From: an uncultured Burkholderiales bacterium
GTDB lineage: Bacteria; Pseudomonadota; Gammaproteobacteria; Burkholderiales; Burkholderiaceae_F
DNA: 15,675 nucleotides
NCBI GenBank assembly: GCA_903871435.1
Contig: CAIQGU010000302.1
Location: forward strand, 1-15,675
Direction of reading: 5' to 3'
The notes under the pieces were generated by a model, which worked only from the letters and a program-made list of their open reading frames with translations, ran no database searches and was not told the origin of the DNA. How positions within the stretch are numbered: position 1 is the stretch's first letter; each line of letters opens with the position of its first letter. A program made the translations under genes and the position numbers. Shown here one piece after another: positions 6,437 to 12,903 of this stretch.

Positions 6437-7342
6437 TTGACCTCCATCGATACACCGCGATACGGTTCGGCTACGAATCTCTCGGAATTGGCCAGGCTAT
6501 TGTCGTGGTGCCATGCCTCGCTTAACAGCGTGCGCGCCCGCCGCATCGCGCTGTTCCTGCTCGCGGTGCTCCCCTTCGTGCTGCCCGCCGCGCCGGCGCA
6601 GGCAGACGAGCCGACGGCGGTCGCGCCAGCCCCCGTCATGCCCACGGCGCCGGCCGATGCGACGGCATTCGAACAGCCCCGCGTGCGCATCACCGATGCC
6701 TACATTGAGTTGCATACCGGACCGGGGCGTGGTTTCCCGGTTTTTTACGTCGCGCAGCGCGGCGACTTCATCGCCTTGCAGTCCCGCCATACCGACTGGT
6801 ACCGCGTGCGCACCGACGCCGGCAAGGTGGGCTGGGTGGACCGCGCGCAGTTGGCCACGACCCTTTCCGAGTCGGGCATGCCCACCAGTTTCCGCGATGT
6901 GGTGCTCGATGACTACCTGCATCGCCGTGCCGAATTCGGCGGCGCCTGGGGCCATTTCAGCGGCTCATCGATGTTCAAGGCCTGGGGAACCTATAACCTC
7001 AACGACACCTTTGCCGTGGAACTCGCCGTGGGGCAGGTGCAGGGCCTGTATTCGGGCACCAGTTTCTGGCAACTGGACATCGTTGCAGAACCGTGGGCCG
7101 ACCGGCGCTTCTCGCCGTTCTTCGGCATCGGCGTGGGCAAGATCGACAACATCCCCAGCGCCAGCCTCGTGAGCGCCATTGCCAATAGCGCCAAGCTGGC
7201 CGATGCCATGGTGGGCGCGCGCTACCACCTCACGCAGCGCCTGGTCGCCCGCCTGGACTGGACCGAATACACCGCCTTCGTCTCGTCGAACCGGACCCCT
7301 CAGTATCACGCCCTGACGGCGGGCCTGGCCTTCTTCTTTTGA
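6437..7342 (+). CDS. SH3b domain fused to an outer-membrane beta-barrel
   Basis: A signal peptide (RRIALFLLAVLPFVLP, cleavage after AQA near residue 56) is followed by a bacterial SH3 domain at about 84-143. That domain has ELHTGPGRGFPVFYV, WYRVRTDAGKVGWV and RAQL. A beta-barrel of about 135 residues follows and ends in AGLAFFF, the aromatic C-terminus expected for BAM-inserted proteins. The SH3b domain would face the periplasm and could bind peptidoglycan or a partner. The start is uncertain. TTG 6437 gives 301 residues with a long N-terminal extension. GTG 6530 gives MRARRIALFLL, a better-shaped signal peptide and about 270 residues. Neither has a strong RBS. It lies 10 bases after the preceding gene. 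Confidence 0.75.
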   Translation: MTSIDTPRYGSATNLSELARLLSWCHASLNSVRARRIALFLLAVLPFVLPAAPAQADEPTAVAPAPVMPTAPADATAFEQPRVRITDAYIELHTGPGRGFPVFYVAQRGDFIALQSRHTDWYRVRTDAGKVGWVDRAQLATTLSESGMPTSFRDVVLDDYLHRRAEFGGAWGHFSGSSMFKAWGTYNLNDTFAVELAVGQVQGLYSGTSFWQLDIVAEPWADRRFSPFFGIGVGKIDNIPSASLVSAIANSAKLADAMVGARYHLTQRLVARLDWTEYTAFVSSNRTPQYHALTAGLAFFF

Positions 7343-7359
7343 TCAACCACGGGCGACTC

Positions 7360-8043
7360 ATGCGATCAAATTCTCACTTGCTGTACCTGCTTACGCTGCC
7401 CGTCCTCACGGCGGGCGCGCTGCTCCTGACCCCGCTGGCGCACGCGGCCGCGGGCGCCCAGGGCGCCACCCCGGATGCCAAGCCGGCCAACGAACAGGTC
7501 GTGACGCCGGAACTCGACCGGCGCGATGTGCAGTTGACGCACATTCCCTCCAACGATTTCGAGGCGGGCCTCTTTACCGGCATCTACAACACGGAAAATT
7601 TCGGCGCCAATGCCGTGGGCGGCGTGCGCCTGGGCTACCACATCACCGAAGACATCTTCGTCGAGGCCGTGTATGGCCAGAGCAAGGTTTCCGACACCAC
7701 CTTTCGCGACATCCTTCCCGGTGGCATCTTCCCAACGGCCACGATCCCGCTGCGCTATTACGACCTCTCGGCCGGATACAACATCTTCCCCGGCGAGATC
7801 TTCCTGGGACGCAAGTACGCGAAGGTTGCGGCCTTCTACGTGATCGCCGGCCTGGGCATCACCAAGTTCAACGACACCAGCCACCAGACCGTCAACGGCG
7901 GAGCCGGCCTGCGCGTGTTCCTGGCCAACTGGGTTTCGGTGCAGGCGGATTTTCGCGACCACCTGTATTCGGTCGACCTGCTGGGAACCAAGCGGGACAC
8001 GAACAACCTCGAGGCGACGGTGGGTGCCACGTTCTTTTTCTGA
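7360..8043 (+). CDS. Outer-membrane beta-barrel protein
   Basis: This is a predicted eight-strand-size barrel of about 227 residues. ATG 7360 begins a good signal peptide (MRSNSHLLYLL, cleavage after AHA). An earlier in-frame TTG at 7339 would overlap the previous stop and adds seven residues without improving the signal. After a short polar linker come alternating strands: FEAGLFTGIYNTENFG, VGGVRLGYHITEDIFVEAVYG, YYDLSAGYNIFPGEIF, VSVQADFRDHLYS. The protein ends in ATVGATFFF. The pattern matches the outer-membrane beta-barrel family common near TPR genes in myxobacteria and relatives (as I recall, the 'OMP_myx_plus' type). Its stop overlaps the next start (TGATG, 8041-8045), so the genes are coupled. 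Confidence 0.8.
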   Translation: MRSNSHLLYLLTLPVLTAGALLLTPLAHAAAGAQGATPDAKPANEQVVTPELDRRDVQLTHIPSNDFEAGLFTGIYNTENFGANAVGGVRLGYHITEDIFVEAVYGQSKVSDTTFRDILPGGIFPTATIPLRYYDLSAGYNIFPGEIFLGRKYAKVAAFYVIAGLGITKFNDTSHQTVNGGAGLRVFLANWVSVQADFRDHLYSVDLLGTKRDTNNLEATVGATFFF

Positions 8044-8552
8044 TGGTGAACCAGATGACCAAACTGTTGCTTTTCGCCCTGATCCTGTCGCTTGCCGCCG
8101 TCGCGGCAAACCCTGCTGGTGCTGCCGCGCTTGCGCAGCCGGCACCGGATTTCACCCTGCCCAGCGCGGCAGGTCCCAACCTGCGCCTGCAGGAGCAGCG
8201 TGGGCGCGTGGTGATGCTCAATTTCTGGGCAACCTGGTGCGGACCGTGCAAACGTGAAATGCCGCAGCTCAACCGCCTGTACACCAAATACCGGGCATCG
8301 GGCTTTGTGCTCATGGGCGTCAACGTGGATGAGGATCCGGCCAATGCCGTCGGGGTCTCCACCAAGCTGGGCGTGCAGTTTCCGGTCTTGTTCGACAGCG
8401 CCAAGAAAGTGAGCAAGCTCTACGATCTGGGTACCATGCCGTCGACCGTGCTCATCGACCGCGATGGTCATGTGCGTTATATCCACAAAGGGTACAAGGA
8501 CGGCTTCGAGGACATGTACGACCAGCAAATCGCGGAGCTGCTGCGCGAATGA
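8043..8552 (+). CDS. TlpA-type periplasmic thioredoxin-like protein
   Basis: This is an exported thiol:disulfide oxidoreductase of the TlpA/ResA/AhpC-TSA-like group. A signal peptide (MTKLLLFALILSLAAVAA) precedes APDFTLPSAAGPNLRLQ, then the catalytic NFWATWCGPCK with Cys66 and Cys69, and the cis-Pro loop TMPST (Pro133). The family usually reduces protein disulfides, including the CXXCH cysteines of apocytochromes before heme attachment. That fits the heme lipoproteins in the operon, and the Cys-rich tail of the next gene product is another possible client. ATG 8043 overlaps the previous stop; ATG 8055 is an equally good start. The last codons overlap the next gene (ATGA, 8549-8552). Confidence 0.92.
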   Translation: MVNQMTKLLLFALILSLAAVAANPAGAAALAQPAPDFTLPSAAGPNLRLQEQRGRVVMLNFWATWCGPCKREMPQLNRLYTKYRASGFVLMGVNVDEDPANAVGVSTKLGVQFPVLFDSAKKVSKLYDLGTMPSTVLIDRDGHVRYIHKGYKDGFEDMYDQQIAELLRE

Positions 8553-8863
8553 ACGCCCACCGCTTATCTGTCACCAGAGTGCCGGCTGCAGCGGCGGCGC
8601 GCCCGCCAGCCGGCGACGGCGCGGCACCGCGGCGACTGCGCAGCCGTTTGCTGGCGGCAATTGTCCTGGCCAGCCTGTTGCCACTGGGCGCGTGCAGCAT
8701 CGAGCCCTGGGTCAAGCCCTACGACCGTGAACGGCTGGCAGACCCCATCATGAAGGCGGAGCGCGACACCATCGCCGAGAAGCACCACGAACACATCTAC
8801 AACGTGCGCGAAGGTGCGCGCGGCGCCACGGCGGTTCAGGGAGGCGGCTGTGGCTGCAACTGA
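8549..8863 (+). CDS. DUF4266 lipoprotein with GCGCN C-terminus
   Basis: This is a 104-residue lipoprotein. The lipobox is LPLGAC with Cys49, after a signal peptide with a long Ala/Arg-rich N-terminal region. The mature part is only about 55 residues. It starts IEPWVKPYDRERLADPIM and continues through a charged helix (about 66-85, ending EKHHEHIYNV). It ends in the hallmark Gly-rich tail GGGCGCN, with Cys101 and Cys103 as the only other cysteines. Residues 88-94 read EGARGAT, close to the DGxSGAT flavinylation motif, so Thr94 is a candidate FMN attachment site for the ApbE encoded in the same operon (inference). It is coupled to tlpA by ATGA and overlaps the following DUF3570 gene by 14 bases. 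The family's function is unknown to me. Confidence 0.87.
   Translation: MNAHRLSVTRVPAAAAARPPAGDGAAPRRLRSRLLAAIVLASLLPLGACSIEPWVKPYDRERLADPIMKAERDTIAEKHHEHIYNVREGARGATAVQGGGCGCN
8838..8844 (+). promoter_or_regulatory. Ribosome binding site deciding the DUF3570 start
   Basis: AGGGAGG lies 5 bases before GTG 8850. The longer alternative start at GTG 8814 has no comparable site. The motif sits inside the codons for the conserved Gly-rich tail of the DUF4266 protein. Confidence 0.7.
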
Positions 8864-10025
8864 TCCGGTGCGGCGGAGCGCCGCGTCCCTGTGCCACGCG
8901 GCGCTGGCGGGGATGGGCGCAGGCCTGCGGCTAGTCTCGCGCGTGGCCGCGCGCCTGGCCGGCTTGGCCGGCGGACTGCTCGCTACCGGTCACGCGGCAG
9001 CGGCGGATCTGCCGGAAGACCGCGCCGACGTGATGTACCACTCCTACACCGGCGGAGGCGTTACGGCCACAGGCCCGGCCGTGCTGGTCCGCAAGAGTAT
9101 CGACGACGCTTTTTCGCTGTCGGCGTCCTATTACGTCGATTCCGTGAGCAATGCCTCGATCGATGTCGTCACCACCGCCAGCCCCTACCACGAGCGCCGC
9201 ACCGAGCGCGCCGCGGGCCTGGACTATGTCTATCACGACGCCTTGATCAGCGTGGCCGGCAGCAGCTCCAAGGAGCCCGATTACACCGCCAACAGCGCCA
9301 GCATGGATGTGGCGCAGGATGTCTTTGGCGGCATGACCACCGTGAGCCTGGGCTATTCGCGCGGCTGGGATACGGTGGGCAAGCGCGGCTATCCGACATT
9401 TTCCGATTCGGCCAACCATTGGCAGTACCGCGCGGGCCTCACGCAGATCATCACGCCGCGCTGGCTCGCCAGCGCCAACGTCGAAGTGGTATCCGATGAG
9501 GGCTATCTGGGCAGCCCGTATCGCGCGGCGCGTGTCTTTGGCGCGGCGGTGCCGGAGAGCGACCCGCGCACGCGCTCGAGCCGGGCGCTGGCGCTGCGCG
9601 CCGTCGGCAGCGTGGGCGCCGATGGCGCCGTGCGTGCCTCTTACCGCTACTTCTGGGATACCTGGCATATCCGCGCCAACACCTTCGAGGCGGGCTATAG
9701 CCAGTATCTGCAACAGCAACGCTGGCTGGTGGACGGCTATCTGCGCTACTACAAGCAGTCGCACGCCTCGTTCTACAGCAATGATTTCACGACCCAATAT
9801 ACGTACATGTCCCGCAACCGCCAGCTCAGCACCTTCGACAGCGTGGGCCTGGGGGTCAAGGGGACGTATTCTGCGCTCAAGGTGGCTGCGCGCTACGAGG
9901 TCAAGATCAATGGCGCGCTGGAACGCCTGCGGTTCCAATACAGCGACTTCACCGATATCCGAACCGGCAAGAACTACTCCTTCGATGCCACCGTGCTCGA
10001 GGTGTATGTGTCGGCAACTTTCTGA
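8850..10025 (+). CDS. DUF3570 outer-membrane protein
   Basis: This is a 391-residue predicted large beta-barrel. GTG 8850 is chosen over GTG 8814 because of the strong RBS. A Leu/Ala-rich signal region ends near GHAAAADLPEDRADV. Beta-hairpin sequence follows throughout: MYHSYTGGGVTATGPAVLV, SLSASYYVDSVSNASIDVV, RAAGLDYVYHDALISVAGSS, TVSLGYSRGWDTVGK, VRASYRYFWDTWHI. It ends in EVYVSATF with the C-terminal Phe expected for BAM recognition. DUF3570 genes characteristically sit beside DUF4266 genes, often with apbE and tlpA, as here. The small DUF4266 lipoprotein and this barrel are therefore likely partners at the outer membrane (inference). No enzymatic motif is seen. Confidence 0.87.
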   Translation: MAATDPVRRSAASLCHAALAGMGAGLRLVSRVAARLAGLAGGLLATGHAAAADLPEDRADVMYHSYTGGGVTATGPAVLVRKSIDDAFSLSASYYVDSVSNASIDVVTTASPYHERRTERAAGLDYVYHDALISVAGSSSKEPDYTANSASMDVAQDVFGGMTTVSLGYSRGWDTVGKRGYPTFSDSANHWQYRAGLTQIITPRWLASANVEVVSDEGYLGSPYRAARVFGAAVPESDPRTRSSRALALRAVGSVGADGAVRASYRYFWDTWHIRANTFEAGYSQYLQQQRWLVDGYLRYYKQSHASFYSNDFTTQYTYMSRNRQLSTFDSVGLGVKGTYSALKVAARYEVKINGALERLRFQYSDFTDIRTGKNYSFDATVLEVYVSATF

Positions 10026-10027
10026 AG

Positions 10028-10034
10028 AAGGAGG
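10028..10034 (+). promoter_or_regulatory. Ribosome binding site setting GTG 10039
   Basis: AAGGAGG lies 4 bases before GTG 10039, directly after the DUF3570 stop at 10023-10025. The frame is open far upstream as a shadow of the DUF3570 gene, so this site is what locates the true start. Confidence 0.75.
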
Positions 10035-10038
10035 CGCC

Positions 10039-10821
10039 GTGAGCAATCGACGCTGCATTACTGTTCCCTCGCGGCCGCATTCGCAGGCCGTGGCGGCCCG
10101 CGTGAGCCCGCGCCCGGCAAATGTCCTCGCGCGCCTGCCGCTGGTGATGGCGCTGGTCATCGTGCTCGGATTGCTGATCCATGGGGCGGCCCATGCGGCC
10201 GCTCCGGATGCGGCCCCGGCTCCCGCCGTGGACGCGCAGCCCGCCGCAAATGCGCCGGCTGCAAGTGCGCAAGCTGCAAGTGCGCCCGCTGCAATAGTGC
10301 CCGCTACAACGGTGCCCCCTGGCAACGCCAACCCACCGACTGCGCAAGGTTCGCCGACGGCGCCGCCGACATCCGCGGTAACGCTCGATGGGCGCATTCA
10401 AGACATCAAGACCGAGGCCCTGGAGCTCAATCGCGACCTCATGGTTCTGGAGGAAGAACTGCTCTTCCCGGCCAATACCCAGGTTGCCGTATTCGTTTCG
10501 CTCGATGTCGGCAAGCTTTTCGGACTCGATTCCGTGCAGGTAAAGCTCGACGACAAGGAAGTGGCCAATTATCTGTACACGCCCGCGGAGGTCGAGTCGC
10601 TGCATCGCGGTGGCGTCCAGCGCCTGTACCTGGGCAATCTGCGCGCCGGCACGCATGAGCTGGTGGCCTTCTTCGTGGGCAAGGGGCCGCACGACCGCGA
10701 CTACCGGCGTGGTACCACCGTGAAGTTCGACAAGGGAACGGATCCCAAGTACATCGAACTGCAAATCAAGGACTCCACGGGAAAGCTTCAGCCCGAGTTC
10801 TCGGTCAAGGTCTGGCAGTAG
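10039..10821 (+). CDS. Exported protein of unknown function with Ala/Pro linker
   Basis: I do not recognise this 260-residue protein. A signal peptide or N-terminal anchor (LPLVMALVIVLGLLIHG, cleavage near AAHAAA) is followed by an Ala/Pro-rich linker at about residues 54-115. Part of the linker is built from five 15-bp repeats. The remaining ~145 residues look folded. A charged helix (DGRIQDIKTEALELNRDLMVLEEELL) leads into a beta-rich domain with VAVFVSLDVGKLFGLDSVQV, GGVQRLYLGNLRAGTHELVAFFVG and a C-terminal IELQIKDSTGKLQPEFSVKVW. The GTHELVAFFVG pattern recalls periplasmic Ig-like or PEGA-like folds, but the match is weak. The location between the DUF3570 barrel and the TPR proteins suggests a periplasmic adaptor of the same complex (inference). 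Confidence 0.75.
   Translation: MSNRRCITVPSRPHSQAVAARVSPRPANVLARLPLVMALVIVLGLLIHGAAHAAAPDAAPAPAVDAQPAANAPAASAQAASAPAAIVPATTVPPGNANPPTAQGSPTAPPTSAVTLDGRIQDIKTEALELNRDLMVLEEELLFPANTQVAVFVSLDVGKLFGLDSVQVKLDDKEVANYLYTPAEVESLHRGGVQRLYLGNLRAGTHELVAFFVGKGPHDRDYRRGTTVKFDKGTDPKYIELQIKDSTGKLQPEFSVKVWQ
10246..10320 (+). repeat. Five-copy degenerate 15-bp repeat encoding the Ala/Pro linker
   Basis: Units of 15 bp start at 10246, 10261, 10276, 10291 and 10306, with consensus GCAAGTGCGCCCGCT. They translate as ANAPA, ASAQA, ASAPA, AIVPA and TTVPP. The reading frame is kept, so copy changes would only lengthen or shorten the linker. Confidence 0.75.
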
Positions 10822-10827
10822 CCCCCG

Positions 10828-12903
10828 ATGCACCTGCGCATTTCCACGCCTAGCCCGGCTCCCGGGCGGACGCTGCCGGCGGTGGCGCGGCGGTTTGCTC
10901 GCCGGTTCGCGCCGCTGTTTGCGCGGCTGTTTGCGCGCCTGCTCGCGCGACTGGCTGCGCCCTTGGCAGCGCTGGCCCTTGCGCTCGTTGGTGCCGCTGC
11001 TGTCGCCGCCGCCGTGGCGGCAGACCTGCCCGAGCCGGCGCCCCGCGAAGTGCGTGATCCTTATTACGGCGTGAGCCTTTTCGACTATTTCCAGGAACAC
11101 TTTTTTTCTTCGCTCACCGATCTCATGGTGGCGGGCCATTTCAACCGCCTGTCCCACTCCACGGACGAGGCCGAGGTGCTGCGCGGTGGTCTCCTGCTCT
11201 CCTACGGGCTGGACCGCGAGGCCACGGATATTTTCACGCGCCTCATCGATACCGCTGCCACGCCGCCGGTGCGCGACCGCGCGTGGTTCTACCTGGCGAA
11301 GATCCGCTACCAGAAAGGCATGCTGGCCGAAGCCGAGGCGAACCTGGGGCGCATCAAGAACAAATTGCCGTCCCCGCTGGAGGAAGACCGCCTGCTGCTG
11401 CAGGCCAACCTGATGATGCTGCGGGGCGCTTACGCACCGGCGGCGGCATTGCTCAAGCCGCGCGCCGACGACGCGTCGGCCTCGGTTTACGAGCGCTACA
11501 ACCTGGGCGTTGCCCTGGTCCGCAGCGGCTCCGTGGCGCGCGGTAGCGAGATCCTCGACGAGATTGGCGTCGAGCCCGCCGATACCGACGAGCTGCGCAG
11601 TGTCCGGGACAAGGCCAACGTGGCGCTGGGCTTTGCCGCGCTCCAGAACAAGGACCCCGAGCGGGCCCGGGTGTACCTGTCGCGCGTACGCCTGAACGGC
11701 GTCATGGCCAGTCGTGCCCTGCTCGGAACCGGATGGGCGGCCGACCAGATGATTGACCCCAAGGTTGCGCTCATCGCCTGGGGGGAGCTGGCCACGCGCG
11801 ATACCAGTGATCCTGCGGTATTGGAGGCACTGCTGGCGGTTCCCTACGCGCTGGCGGAAATTGGCGCCAACGCTCCCGCTCTGGAAAATTACGGCAAGGC
11901 GCTGGCGGCCTACGACCAGGCGAACACGAATATCGATGCGTCGATTGCCGTGATCCGATCCGGCAAATTTCTCGACGGCATCATCAGTGCCAATCCCGGC
12001 GACGAGTTGGGCTGGTCCTGGAAGATCGATCGCCTGCCGGGCCTGCCGAGCTCCGGTCACCTGGCCGAGGTCATGGCGCAAAATGCCTTCCAGGAGGCTT
12101 TCAAGAGCTATCGTGACCTGCGCTTCCTGGAAAAAAACCTGCAGGACTGGAACCAGAAGCTCGCCATCCTGGACGACATGCTGGCCAACCGGCGCCAGGC
12201 GTTCGCGCAGCGGCTGCCGCAAATCATGGCCGGCCAGCGCAGGGCCGGCACCAGCCGCCTCGATGCGCGGCGCGATGCCGTCGTTGCCGAACTGGGCGCC
12301 GCCCAGGAGCAGGCCGACGGCGTGGCTTTTGCGGACGCGCGCGAGCAGGCCCTGGCACAGCGTCTGGACCGGGTGCGCCGCAATTTGGCTGCGCTGGAAG
12401 CCGCGCCACCGGCCCCCGCAGTCGCAGCCGCGGGTCCGGCCGTGGATCCGGCCGCGGATCCGTCCGCAAGCCCGCCGCCCGACCTTGCCGCCGCGCGCGA
12501 CCGCTACCGGCGCGTGTCCGGTGCGCTGGGCTGGGAATTGGCGCAGGCGTTCCCCGCGCGCTTGTGGGAAGCCAAGAAGTCGCTGCAACAGCTCAACGCG
12601 AGCTTGCAGGAGCTGCACGTGCATGACAACGATCTCGTCGGCGCACAGGCCAACGAACCCCAGCGCTTCGATGCATTGGCGCAGCGCATCAGCGCCCTGC
12701 GCGACCGGGTGATCGCCATGCAGCCCAGGATCACCGAACTGGCAATCCTGCAGCAGCTGGCCGTCCAGGATCTGGCGGTGGCCGAACTCGAGCAGCAACG
12801 CGAACGCCTTACGGCCTACGGCAACCAGGCGCGCTTCGCCATTGCGGAGATTTACGACCGGGCAACCCTTTCGCGGGACGCGGCACATGCACCTCCGAAA
12901 TAG
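10828..12903 (+). CDS. Exported TPR and coiled-coil protein
   Basis: This is a 691-residue predicted periplasmic scaffold. The N-terminus is odd: residues 22-53 consist of four-residue repeats (RFAR, LFAR, LLAR, LAAP types) that run into the hydrophobic core of the signal peptide, with likely cleavage near VAADLPEP. After DPYYGVSLFDYFQEHFFSSLTDLMVAG, TPR-like helical pairs span about 110-380: RAWFYLAKIRYQKGMLAEAE, ERYNLGVALVRSGSVARGSEIL, ANVALGFAALQNKDPERARVYL. From about 415 to 525 and 575 to 670 it is rich in charged heptad-like helices, probably coiled coil. These are separated by an Ala/Pro linker (about 525-552) made partly from 12-bp repeats. It lies 6 bases after the preceding gene, and its last 16 bases overlap the next ORF. 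No catalytic motif is seen. The layout recalls TPR components of Glt/Agl-type envelope machines (weak, by architecture). Confidence 0.8.
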   Translation: MHLRISTPSPAPGRTLPAVARRFARRFAPLFARLFARLLARLAAPLAALALALVGAAAVAAAVAADLPEPAPREVRDPYYGVSLFDYFQEHFFSSLTDLMVAGHFNRLSHSTDEAEVLRGGLLLSYGLDREATDIFTRLIDTAATPPVRDRAWFYLAKIRYQKGMLAEAEANLGRIKNKLPSPLEEDRLLLQANLMMLRGAYAPAAALLKPRADDASASVYERYNLGVALVRSGSVARGSEILDEIGVEPADTDELRSVRDKANVALGFAALQNKDPERARVYLSRVRLNGVMASRALLGTGWAADQMIDPKVALIAWGELATRDTSDPAVLEALLAVPYALAEIGANAPALENYGKALAAYDQANTNIDASIAVIRSGKFLDGIISANPGDELGWSWKIDRLPGLPSSGHLAEVMAQNAFQEAFKSYRDLRFLEKNLQDWNQKLAILDDMLANRRQAFAQRLPQIMAGQRRAGTSRLDARRDAVVAELGAAQEQADGVAFADAREQALAQRLDRVRRNLAALEAAPPAPAVAAAGPAVDPAADPSASPPPDLAAARDRYRRVSGALGWELAQAFPARLWEAKKSLQQLNASLQELHVHDNDLVGAQANEPQRFDALAQRISALRDRVIAMQPRITELAILQQLAVQDLAVAELEQQRERLTAYGNQARFAIAEIYDRATLSRDAAHAPPK
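10891..10986 (+). repeat. In-frame 12-bp repeat building a signal-peptide region
   Basis: Consecutive 12-bp units of CTGTTTGCGCGG type start at 10891, 10903, 10915, 10927, 10939 and 10951. More diverged units follow to 10986. The two at 10915 and 10927 differ only at their last base. Each encodes four residues (LFAR-like), giving an Arg-studded helix that grades into the hydrophobic signal core. Confidence 0.75.
12430..12477 (+). repeat. Degenerate 12-bp repeat in the TPR protein linker
   Basis: Four 12-bp units at 12430, 12442, 12454 and 12466, best conserved as GYGGATCCGGCC, encode AGPA, VDPA, ADPS and ASPP. They lie between the two coiled-coil regions of the TPR protein. Confidence 0.65.

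Noticed and set aside
7339..7359. TTG 7339 as the start of the second barrel gene
   Set aside because: ATG 7360 gives a clean signal peptide. The TTG only adds a short polar stretch and overlaps the previous stop.
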